From Dendrosporobacter quercicolus (GTDB lineage: Bacteria; Bacillota; Negativicutes; DSM-1736; Dendrosporobacteraceae): a stretch of 64,000 nt of DNA. The stretch lies in NCBI RefSeq assembly GCF_900104455.1, contig NZ_FNHB01000007.1:62001-126000 (forward strand), written 5' to 3'. Positions 54,438 through 61,844 of this stretch are shown here, piece after piece (position 1 is the first letter of the stretch; every line of letters starts with the position of its first letter). The position numbers were made by a program, and so were the translations under genes. The notes beneath the pieces are model-generated. The model worked only from the letters and a program-made list of their open reading frames with translations, was not told the origin of the DNA and did not search any database.

Positions 54438-54643
54438 GACGCGAGAAGAATTTATTCTACCGTGTCTATTTTTTATATACTGGCGATGCCATAACAACAA
54501 AACTGGCAAAATAGGTGTAACAGGTGTCAAAATTTCTTTTAAAATAGCTGTTTAACACTTCTTGATAGCATGAACCCATGTAATTAAAGGATGAATCCAA
54601 TGTATTAATTTACATGAGAGCAATGACACGGGGGGTGTTCCCA

Positions 54644-54973
54644 ATGGATAAAAAATTATTATTTAGCTTCGCAGACGCAATACATCGGAAAAAAATTATC
54701 CAATTAACCTATATAACCAAAGAGTTACAGCAACAGGAACGAAAATGTGCGCCACTGGATATGGCACCCAGTCGCAGAGCCAAGATACCGTTTTATAAAT
54801 ATCATGTCTGGGACTTCGACAGTCAACCCAAACCGCATATTGTCAGCCTGAACCCGGAACAAATCATTCAAATCGAACTATTGGACGAAGAATTTAAACC
54901 TGAGGATATTGTAACTTGGGATACAACCAAATCTCCTTGGTCAATCGTTAGAGACTGGGGGCGTCTGTCGTAA
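54644..54973 (+). CDS. WYL-like domain protein
   Basis: This 109-residue protein reads like a single WYL-type Sm-fold domain. A strand reads KKIIQLTYIT, followed by CAPLDMAPSRRAKIPFYKYHVWDFD and then IVSLNPEQIIQIELLDEEFKPEDIVTW, in the order seen in WYL sensor domains. WYL domains bind ligands or nucleic acid and often regulate defence and mobile genes. No DNA-binding domain is attached. ATG 54644 is preferred, behind GGGGGGTG; an upstream in-frame ATG at 54614 lacks a site. Confidence 0.6.
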   Translation: MDKKLLFSFADAIHRKKIIQLTYITKELQQQERKCAPLDMAPSRRAKIPFYKYHVWDFDSQPKPHIVSLNPEQIIQIELLDEEFKPEDIVTWDTTKSPWSIVRDWGRLS

Positions 54974-55146
54974 AATTTCATAAGATAGGTAATTTATATA
55001 AACCAGAATAAAAACGGTGTCAGAAGTGACCCTGAAATGACTAAAAGATAATCCTATAAACAACCGGGATTGTTTTGATGTCCGAAATCTTATCAGCCAT
55101 TTATAATAAAACAAAATATGGAATTTGGTATGAGGAGTGGCGATGG

Positions 55147-55383
55147 ATGAAGGACAAATACAAAAGCTATTATCAGGAAATTGGGGAAAGAATCATTTTT
55201 TATCGCACAAGAAGAGGCATGAGCCAGGAAGAACTGGCGCTACAAATCAACTGTAGCCCAGAATACCTCAACCAGATTGAGAACTACGATGTAAACAGTG
55301 ACTTCTCCTGGTCAATCGACCTGTTATTTGCTATATCCGACGCTTTGAAAATCAACATACTGATATTCTTAGGCTGTTTTTGA
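55147..55383 (+). CDS. XRE-family helix-turn-helix regulator
   Basis: This 78-residue protein carries an XRE HTH (IGERIIFYRTRRGMSQEELALQINCSPEYLNQIEN) followed by a short helical end (LLFAISDALKINILIFLG). I prefer the ATG at 55147, ten bases after GAGGAG; an in-frame TTG/ATG at 55075 to 55080 would add 24 residues but has no site. Small XRE proteins commonly control mobile-element genes. Confidence 0.8.
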   Translation: MKDKYKSYYQEIGERIIFYRTRRGMSQEELALQINCSPEYLNQIENYDVNSDFSWSIDLLFAISDALKINILIFLGCF

Positions 55384-55497
55384 ACCATAACCTCTGTCAA
55401 CACATTGACGCAGGTTATTTTTTATAAAACCGTTTACGTAAGACACACGACTGGATACGATAAAACTAAAGATTACATAAAATGGGAGCGGTGATTC

Positions 55498-55803
55498 ATG
55501 GAAACCCCTCGTTGTAGTATTTGCAAGAAGTTCTATAAAACAGATGATGACAACGGTTCTGGATTATGTCTAACCTGTAGACCAGTAAACAGTCAGCCAT
55601 TATTAAAACAAGAACTCATTCAACCGGGAAGATTTGGTATAACCAACGCCCAACTCATTCCCGCCATGAAACAGGCAATTTATAATAATTTACCGGAAGA
55701 CCTCAGACAATTAAAATCGGCCTATTTCTACATTTTTGAACGGTCGATTAAATACCTTAAAAAAGACGAACGGAATTACATTCAGATGCATCTCAGTAAG
55801 TAA
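55498..55803 (+). CDS. Small zinc-finger-type hypothetical protein
   Basis: This 101-residue protein starts with a zinc-binding pattern (CSICKKFY...GLCLTCRP) and continues with a helical region (TNAQLIPAMKQAIYNNLPED). ATG 55498 lies behind GGGAGCGG. No family is recognised. The stop codon falls in the third 16-bp repeat and the IS110 element begins just after it. Confidence 0.65.
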   Translation: METPRCSICKKFYKTDDDNGSGLCLTCRPVNSQPLLKQELIQPGRFGITNAQLIPAMKQAIYNNLPEDLRQLKSAYFYIFERSIKYLKKDERNYIQMHLSK

Positions 55804-55869
55804 ATAATAATCATTTAACGCCCCCAAAGAGTGTTTATTTCTTTCGATTACAATAAAATCAATGAATTA

Positions 55870-55985
55870 GTCGGAAGAACTAAGGACTTTTCGTCCTGAA
55901 AGTCGGTCACATAAAGACATAGATAGGCTGCCGCACCCTTGCGGGCCAGCAATGGCTGACGCTCCACTATGAAGGTTGCCGGTAT
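55870..55985 (+). ncRNA. Candidate IS110 bridge RNA
   Basis: The non-coding segment before the transposase folds into short hairpins: AGGAC/GTCCT (55883-55897), CCGC/GCGG (55931-55944) and AGC/GCT nearby. IS110-group elements encode a bridge RNA in this left-end position whose loops pair with target and donor DNA. The call rests on position and hairpins; loops were not matched to target or donor. Confidence 0.55.
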
Positions 55986-55990
55986 GATTT

Positions 55991-57211
55991 ATGATGATCA
56001 GGAAAAGGAGAGTGAGAATCATCCAACACCAGGCGTATTGTGGGATTGATACCCACAAGCATACGCATACCGCCAAAGTCGTCGACTGTTGGCTTAACCC
56101 CTTAGGAGAAATCACCTTTGAAAATCGACCGGGCAAGTTTGATTCATTCCTGAAAAAGATTAAAATTATAAGTGGTTCATTAATTCCTATTTTTGGCTTA
56201 GAAGACACCAAAGGCTATGGACGCAATTTAGCTGTTTATCTCACCGGACATAAATTTATTGTCAAACAGGTAAATCCAGCCTATACCAGTACCGCCAGAC
56301 GCAGCGCACCCACAGTCTATAAAGATGACAGCTATGATGCCTTTTGTATTGCCAAAACCTTACGCGATATGAATAAACAACTGCCCGATGCCAACCAGGA
56401 AGATATATTTTGGACCGTCAGGCAATTAGTTAAACGCAGAGACACACTGGCTAACAGCGCCAAAATGCTGCAAAACCAATTGCATGTCCAATTGGTCAGC
56501 CATTATCCCAGCTACAAACAATTCTTCACCTTGTTAACCTGTACCACAGCACTTTACTTTTGGGAGAAGTATCCATCGCCAAAGCATTTAACAGGAATAG
56601 CACCAGAGCAATTAGGCAAAGAACTGCGTCAGATTGGCAGAAATGCCTGTTCAACCAGAAAAGCGCAACAAATCCTATCCCTTATTGAAGCCGATGGAGA
56701 GCAACAGAAGGCATATCAATCAGAACGGGATTTTGTTGTCCAAAGCATGGTGAAGGAAATCCGGTATAAATGTGAAGCCATCAAGGAAGTAGAGCAACAA
56801 TTACAGCACATTTTGCCACACACGGGTTATCAGTTAGAAACTATGCCAGGCATTAATCTGATTACCGCCAGTCGCATCATATCTGAGATTGGCGATATTC
56901 ACCGTTTTTCCAATGCCGATAAACTGGCCAGATTTGCCGGTATAGCACCTGTACACTTTTCCTCTGCTGGTAAAGGCAAAGAACAACGTAGTAAACAGGG
57001 TAATCGCGTATTAAACTCCACCTTATATTTTTTGGCGGTACAACTGTTATCCGTCAGAGGTGGAAAAGCAAGGAATCCCGCATTTCATGAATACTTCGAG
57101 CGTAAGGTCAAAGAAGGCAAGAAGAAGTCTCAGGCGATTATTTGTATTCAAAGACGATTGATTAACATCATTTATGGGATGATGAAGAACAAGACGGCGT
57201 ACAAGCTTTGA
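55991..57211 (+). CDS. IS110-family transposase (DEDD recombinase)
   Basis: This 406-residue protein has the N-terminal RuvC-like DEDD domain (Asp in YCGIDTHKHTHT, Glu in FGLEDTKGYG, Asp pair in KDDSYDAFCIAKTL). The C-terminal transposase domain contains LETMPGINLITASRIISEIG and FAGIAPVHFSSAGKGKEQRS with the probable catalytic Ser, then GNRVLNSTLYFLA. Length and domain order match intact IS110 transposases, so it looks active. The ATG lies directly after the putative bridge RNA. Confidence 0.95.
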   Translation: MMIRKRRVRIIQHQAYCGIDTHKHTHTAKVVDCWLNPLGEITFENRPGKFDSFLKKIKIISGSLIPIFGLEDTKGYGRNLAVYLTGHKFIVKQVNPAYTSTARRSAPTVYKDDSYDAFCIAKTLRDMNKQLPDANQEDIFWTVRQLVKRRDTLANSAKMLQNQLHVQLVSHYPSYKQFFTLLTCTTALYFWEKYPSPKHLTGIAPEQLGKELRQIGRNACSTRKAQQILSLIEADGEQQKAYQSERDFVVQSMVKEIRYKCEAIKEVEQQLQHILPHTGYQLETMPGINLITASRIISEIGDIHRFSNADKLARFAGIAPVHFSSAGKGKEQRSKQGNRVLNSTLYFLAVQLLSVRGGKARNPAFHEYFERKVKEGKKKSQAIICIQRRLINIIYGMMKNKTAYKL

Positions 57212-57313
57212 AGGATTAATTTGGTAATTTGTTGAAATTTAATAATAGAAGTCACGCTATATTTCTGTTCTCTGACAAGTGAAAGACTTTTATTTTGCTA
57301 TTTTTTCTATCTT

Positions 57314-58642
57314 ATGAAAGGTGCGGTCATCGCCAGCGACGCGACTCCAGATAAAAACATACTCTCTACCGATTCTCTTACGTACTCGGATATTCAAAAC
57401 CATGCAGAGTACAGCGCAAGCAGCGTTGGAGTAAACGTCAATACAAATCCTAGTGCAGAACGTAACGAGCAAGGAGTCACTCCTAATATTGGTGTAACAG
57501 CTAAAGGTGATGCAGACAGTACAACTAAATCAGCTATTTCACCCGGTATGATTGAAGTTCGTAGCGGAAACACTGATCTAAGTAAATTGAGTCGTGATAC
57601 TGAAAATGCTGTTAACACCTTAGGAAAAATATTTGATAAGAAAACCGTTCAAGAACAGCAGGAATTGGCTCAAATATTTGGTGAAGAAGCATTTAAGTTA
57701 GTCCATAAGATCAGTAAGGAAAATGGATGGGAAGAAGGAAGTCCACAAAAAATTGCTCTTCATGCTTTTGTTGGCGCAGTGATGGCTGATTTAGGCGGTG
57801 GAAACGTTCTTTCAGGAGCAGTTGGAGCAGGAGTAAACGAAGCAATTCAAAAAGAATTGGCTGATAAATTCAAGGATGATCCTGATCTTCACCAATGGGC
57901 TAGTTTTATAATTGGATCTGCTGCAGCTAGTGTAATAGGTGGAGATGCTACTACTGGAGGTTCAACGGCAGTTAGTGGTACGAAGAATAATTTCCTTTCT
58001 GACTGGCAGAAGGAACAATTAGAGAAAGCAAAAGCTGATGGTAATGAAGAGGCTATAGCTTATTGGACTGCAGTAGATAAGGCTCAAGATCAAATTATTA
58101 GTACAATGAACATACCTCCAGGAACAGACTTAAATGATCAAGAGAACTATAATTTATTACAAAATATATCAATTTTAGCGCAAGAAGTATTAGAGAATCC
58201 TGACCTAGCTCCTGGTGACTATGATGGATTTAAGATTACTGACACTGGTGGTATTTTAGTATTAGCTGGAGCAGTTTGGGTAGCAATAAATGTTGATTTG
58301 AAGACATTGACGTTGGGAGCGCCTACTTTAGCTGCAAGAGCTGGCGATGTTACGCCAAATGGGTTAAGATTAACTCAGCACGCTGTAGAGAGAACAGAGT
58401 TAAGAGGGTTTACACTAGCACGCCTTGACAATGTTGTAAGTAACTATTCGCAAAAAGTATATCAACCCGGAGGATTAGAGGTCTATGCAAAAAAAATCGG
58501 TAATTTTTATGATGTTGTTATTGTGAATAGTGCAAAGGAAGTGGTTACTGTTGTTGGTGGAAACACTGGTTCCTTGCGAACATGGTCAGACGTTACAAGG
58601 ATGTTAAACAATAATGGTGGATATAGTTCTTTACCGTGGTAA
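57314..58642 (+). CDS. Orphan CdiA-CT module: pretoxin domain plus DUF4258-like toxin
   Basis: This 442-residue frame begins MKGAVIAS, matching the LKGAVIAS of tpsA at about 49872. It follows the tpsA pretoxin domain closely for about 220 residues to GTKNNFLSDWQKEQ and then diverges. No signal peptide, TPS domain or repeats remain, so it cannot be secreted alone. The last 90 residues (LRLTQHAVERTELRG...VVTVVGGNTGSLRTW) resemble DUF4258-type small toxins with a conserved His-Ala-x-Glu-Arg start, probably RNase-like. Such orphan modules can replace the main toxin by recombination. Its first codon may not be a true start. No ribosome site stands out. The IS110 end lies just upstream. Confidence 0.85.
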   Translation: MKGAVIASDATPDKNILSTDSLTYSDIQNHAEYSASSVGVNVNTNPSAERNEQGVTPNIGVTAKGDADSTTKSAISPGMIEVRSGNTDLSKLSRDTENAVNTLGKIFDKKTVQEQQELAQIFGEEAFKLVHKISKENGWEEGSPQKIALHAFVGAVMADLGGGNVLSGAVGAGVNEAIQKELADKFKDDPDLHQWASFIIGSAAASVIGGDATTGGSTAVSGTKNNFLSDWQKEQLEKAKADGNEEAIAYWTAVDKAQDQIISTMNIPPGTDLNDQENYNLLQNISILAQEVLENPDLAPGDYDGFKITDTGGILVLAGAVWVAINVDLKTLTLGAPTLAARAGDVTPNGLRLTQHAVERTELRGFTLARLDNVVSNYSQKVYQPGGLEVYAKKIGNFYDVVIVNSAKEVVTVVGGNTGSLRTWSDVTRMLNNNGGYSSLPW

Positions 58643-58658
58643 GAATAGGAGTGAGCTA

Positions 58659-59138
58659 ATGCCTCAAATTAATGGTTTAGAAAATAATGTTTTGCTAGAA
58701 ATTTGTCTCGTAAGAAATTCGCTATTAGATGTAGATAGTTCGCGTAGCGATTTTGAAAACTGGATTCCATTCACCTTTCTCTTAGAAGTCCCAAACGAAA
58801 AATATATTTACGATGAGGAGGCAAGAACTACCTTTACTTTGTTTGAGATTAAAAGACTCATTTCTGAAGTACAGAATATAATCCATCTCAAAAAGAATAA
58901 CCAAGAGTTTGAGAAATTGGAGTTTTTTAATCTTGAAGCTAATTTTGGCATAATCATTTTTGATCCTTTCGAAGAAAATGAATTAGGTGTTGAGGTATGG
59001 ATTAAAATGGGTTCATATTCAAAAGGACAGATAAGAGGTTTTGATAAAGGATATAGTTTTGGAGTATCGTTAATTTCTTTAGATAAATTTGCCAATGAAT
59101 TAAATCAAGAACTTTTCGAATTAATGGCTTTTGAGTGA
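58659..59138 (+). CDS. WapI-like immunity protein for the orphan toxin
   Basis: This 159-residue protein lies 16 bases behind the orphan toxin stop, with AATAGGAGTGAGCT as its site. The pattern of an N-terminal strand region, a KRLISEVQNIIHLKK helix, FNLEANFGIIIFD, VEVWIKMG and a final DKFANELNQELFEL helix resembles the WapI family of immunity proteins. It should bind and neutralise its cognate toxin in the cytoplasm. A longer frame from 58614 overlaps the toxin gene and is not preferred. Confidence 0.75.
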   Translation: MPQINGLENNVLLEICLVRNSLLDVDSSRSDFENWIPFTFLLEVPNEKYIYDEEARTTFTLFEIKRLISEVQNIIHLKKNNQEFEKLEFFNLEANFGIIIFDPFEENELGVEVWIKMGSYSKGQIRGFDKGYSFGVSLISLDKFANELNQELFELMAFE

Positions 59139-59168
59139 GTAAATAGATAACTTCTCAAAAAAGCACAA

Positions 59169-59206
59169 AGGTCAGTGGACGTAAAAATCCGCTGACCTCT
59201 CTTTTC
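59169..59206 (+). terminator. Terminator after the second immunity gene (copy 2)
   Basis: AGGTCAGTGGA pairs imperfectly with TCCGCTGACCT, followed by CTCTTTTCAT. It is nearly identical to the terminator at 51555, so the two toxin-immunity blocks share both borders. Confidence 0.8.
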
Positions 59207-59311
59207 ATCTCAGGGGGTGTATCCCGGAAACTGTGTAACAGGGCAAAGTATTGTGTGGGAGCAAAGCCGGAAATCGACTTTGGCCTTAACCGCATCATAG
59301 CGGGAAAATGT

Positions 59312-59742
59312 GTGTCAAGGGGACGGGGTTATTGACACAAAAACAATTTACAGTAAGACTTATAATTTAATGCCGCGAAAGATAGTGAAAAAAGAGAAGT
59401 AGAATGTAAAGCGGAAAAACACTGTAAAAAAACAAATTCTGGCTAAAACCGTTACTATCGACAACACTCTCGGCACTAAGACAGCACTAGAAAATACGAA
59501 GTCAAACAAAGCGTCCTGAGCATTGTGTCAGGGGACGGGGTTATTGACACAAAACAATTTACAATAAGACTTACAATTTAATGCCGCGAAAGATAGTGAA
59601 AAAAGAGAAGTAGAATGTAAAAGCGGAAAAACACTGTAAAAAAACAAATTCTGGCTAAAACCGTTACCATCGACAACACTCTCGGCACTTATGACAGCAC
59701 TAGAAAATACGAAGTCAAACAAAGCGTCCTGAGCATAACCTA
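59312..59742 (+). pseudogene. Tandem 213-bp duplication carrying tpsA FHA-2 fossils
   Basis: Two nearly identical units (59312-59524 and 59525 to about 59740) each start with the palindromic GTGTCAAGGGGACGGGG-type string. Each ends with a fragment encoding TVTIDNTLGTYDSTRKYEV (copy 2), the counterpart of SVAIDNTLDTYDSTSKYEV in tpsA at about 48964. Copy 1 has a one-base deletion within it. They are non-coding remains of an older tpsA copy that was duplicated after decay. Confidence 0.8.
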
Positions 59743-59918
59743 GGAAGAGGCTTGTCAGTAAAGGGTTTAATGTGATAGTAGGTCACCGACGAGCGCTTGC
59801 AGGGTTTTTTATGCCAAGCCTATTTCGCTGGGTGAAAGACAAGAACAATTGTGAAAACGAACGTAAGAAAAAGAAGTAAATATATGTACTTCAGGCTATA
59901 AGACAGTAATACATATTT

Positions 59919-59945
59919 GTGACAACAACCCCGTCCCCTTGACAC
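59919..59945 (-). repeat. Inverted third copy of the GTGTCAAGGGGACGGGG palindromic repeat
   Basis: The reverse complement of this stretch reads GTGTCAAGGGGACGGGGTT and ends TTGTCAC. It matches the two direct copies at 59312 and 59525, which end TTGACAC. Short palindromes of this kind are often REP-like repeats spread by a Y1 transposase; none is in the window. Confidence 0.7.
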
Positions 59946-59954
59946 TCATGGAAT

Positions 59955-60113
59955 AAGACGCTGGTCGTCATCGCCTGTCCACCATCCGGAACGCTGATCA
60001 GATTTTAGTCATCGACAACGGCAGGCTGGTGCAAAAAGGCGTCCATGACGAAGTTGATCGGGCAAGACGGGCTATATGCCAAGCTGTGGGCCAAACGCCT
60101 GGCCGCCGGCTCA
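59955..60113 (+). pseudogene. Remnant of an ABC transporter ATP-binding protein (C-terminal end)
   Basis: Across frames the stretch reads TLVVIA, then [26 protein letters not shown] and [16 protein letters not shown], the H-loop-to-C-terminus part of an ABC exporter ATPase. The expected HR of [12 protein letters not shown] is lost by a seven-base deletion between two ATCGCC strings, and one extra base follows GACGAA. The rest of the gene is absent. It is a degraded fragment. Confidence 0.8.
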
Positions 60114-60185
60114 ATCGCCTACACCTCCGGATTCACCGGCGTCCCCGATTTTGCCATGAATTTTTTTCTGCTTTACCCCAGAGTG

Positions 60186-60238
60186 GACGTGTCGCTTTGC
60201 GTTTTTTTTAAAACGTTTTGCGACACGTCCTTTTTTCA
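60186..60238 (+). terminator. Intrinsic terminator
   Basis: GGACGTGTCGC pairs with GCGACACGTCC across an A/T-rich loop, followed by TTTTTT. It probably served the lost ABC transporter gene. Confidence 0.85.
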
Positions 60239-60361
60239 GTTGACAGCGGGAATCCATCATGATATTATAAATGCAATTAATAATAATAACTGTAATTATG
60301 AATGAAATAATTTAAATTATTATTAAATGCAAAAATGATGAATATTGAAGGGAGAATGGCA

Positions 60362-61708
60362 ATGGATTCCAAACAATTGCAACAAACGTTTTTAGCAGAC
60401 AGGGCCAAAATACTTCTTCACCACCCTCAGGGTATGGGCAATTATTTCACTTTCAAAAGCGCAGTAGATATTCTAGGGCTTGACTGGGATGAACTTCTTC
60501 CCAACGGCGTATATAACATTACCGGTGAAGGTTATTATGACATGGGCTACATGGCTAACCTGATCGGGCCTCCTGAGTCGGCTGTTGCTGCAATGAAGGA
60601 GCATTCAAGCTGGGAAAAACTCCGGATATACCCGCCGGACCTAATAAACGAACTGAAAGTACTCGCGGCAAAGAAGAAATTTGGCCGAGAGCTTGGTGAT
60701 AATTTTACAGTGATGGGTGTTGAAGGTGCGCAAGGCGGTATCGGCTATACATATGCGACTTTCCTGAATCCTGGTGATGAGGTCATTACAACAGATCCGG
60801 CCTACTTTCACTTCGTGCCAGGCGCAGAACTCAACGGCGCAATTGTGAAACCGATCAAGCTTGGCAAGCATAACGGATACAAGCTAAATCCCAAGGAAGT
60901 GGAAGCCGCCATTACGCCTAAGACCAAGATGATTGTTGTTTGCGATCCGATCAACCCGTTCGGTGTTGTTGCAACCAAGGAAGAACTGCTGGAAATTGCG
61001 GCAATTGCCCGTAAGAACAACATCATCATTTTCAATAATATTACCCATAACACTCATCAAACCGATGCTTCGGCGCAGCATTATCCGATGGCATCCCTGC
61101 ATTCCCCGGAAACCCCGATGGATCACGTTATTTCCGTCAGCGGTGTATCGAAGGGGTATGGTATGCCGGCTATTCGCGTTGGTTTCATGGGCGGACATCC
61201 GGCATTGCTCCGCGGAGCATTCCTGCTCAAGATGGAGACAACAAAAATTCATATTAACTATCCTGGTCAGTATGCCTCCCTTGCAGCCATGCAAGACTAT
61301 AATTATTTAAAGAAGAGCACGGAAATTCTCCGGCGCAATTACAAACATATCGAAGAAACGGTTGACATGACAGAGGGCGTTTCCATTCCGGTAAAACCAC
61401 AGTATGGTTTTTGCATGATCATTGACATATCTGCTACAGGTGTGTCCGCGCAAGAAATTGCCACCGCCCTCTTAAAGTACAAAATCGGTGTAATTACCGG
61501 TGACGGTCTTGGCGATGTAGGCGATATTGAGTATATCCGTCTTAACTATTCACATCCTGATATCAAGTGCTTTGAATTGTTCCGTGAAGCACTTCCCAAA
61601 GCAATTGCTGATGCGAAAAAAGGAATTTACAAGCAGGATGTAATCAAATTTTTTGAAAAAATAGGCTCCGAGCGCGGCAAACGAATTATTGAGCGTATAA
61701 AAGAATAA
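60362..61708 (+). CDS. Fold-type I PLP enzyme, aminotransferase class I/II-like, with Asp-to-Asn change
   Basis: This 448-residue protein has the aminotransferase I/II fold: GAQGGIGYTYATFLNPGDEV, DPINPFGVV (counterpart of NPxNPTG), the PLP lysine in SVSGVSKGYGMPAIRVGF and a C-terminal small domain with YIRLNYSH carrying the carboxylate-binding Arg. Where family members have Asp to pair with the PLP ring nitrogen (ISDEVY), this protein has FNNITH, so Asp appears to be Asn and the usual Tyr is His. This would change cofactor electronics. ATG 60362 follows GAAGGGAG; ATGs at 60335 and 60356 fit less well. It has its own terminator, but the next genes may be functionally linked. Confidence 0.85.
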   Translation: MDSKQLQQTFLADRAKILLHHPQGMGNYFTFKSAVDILGLDWDELLPNGVYNITGEGYYDMGYMANLIGPPESAVAAMKEHSSWEKLRIYPPDLINELKVLAAKKKFGRELGDNFTVMGVEGAQGGIGYTYATFLNPGDEVITTDPAYFHFVPGAELNGAIVKPIKLGKHNGYKLNPKEVEAAITPKTKMIVVCDPINPFGVVATKEELLEIAAIARKNNIIIFNNITHNTHQTDASAQHYPMASLHSPETPMDHVISVSGVSKGYGMPAIRVGFMGGHPALLRGAFLLKMETTKIHINYPGQYASLAAMQDYNYLKKSTEILRRNYKHIEETVDMTEGVSIPVKPQYGFCMIIDISATGVSAQEIATALLKYKIGVITGDGLGDVGDIEYIRLNYSHPDIKCFELFREALPKAIADAKKGIYKQDVIKFFEKIGSERGKRIIERIKE

Positions 61709-61720
61709 CTATTTTGGCAG

Positions 61721-61768
61721 AGCTGCCGCAAAAGTTTTGAAAAAACTTTTTGTGGCAGCTTTTTTTTT
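61721..61768 (+). terminator. Intrinsic terminator after the PLP enzyme
   Basis: AGCTGCC...AAAGTTTT pairs with AAAACTTT...GGCAGCT and is followed by eight T. It is strong on the plus strand. Confidence 0.92.
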
Positions 61769-61844
61769 AGGTGGACGGGTATAATAGGCGGTAAAATTTT
61801 CGTTTATTATGATAATTAATATTATGAATATAATGGGGAATATA

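Larger units (their letters stand above)
55850..57300 (+). mobile_element. IS110-family insertion sequence
   Basis: One IS110-type transposase gene with a structured non-coding left end of about 130 bases. IS110 elements lack terminal inverted repeats, so exact ends cannot be set. Homology of the downstream toxin module to tpsA resumes at about 57313, which puts the right end at or before that point. The element may have cut the upstream part of the orphan tpsA copy. Confidence 0.75.

Noticed and set aside
59312-59945. Possible CRISPR array from repeated GTGTCAAGGGG strings
   Set aside because: Spacing is irregular, one copy is inverted, no cas genes are present, and the units are long duplications.
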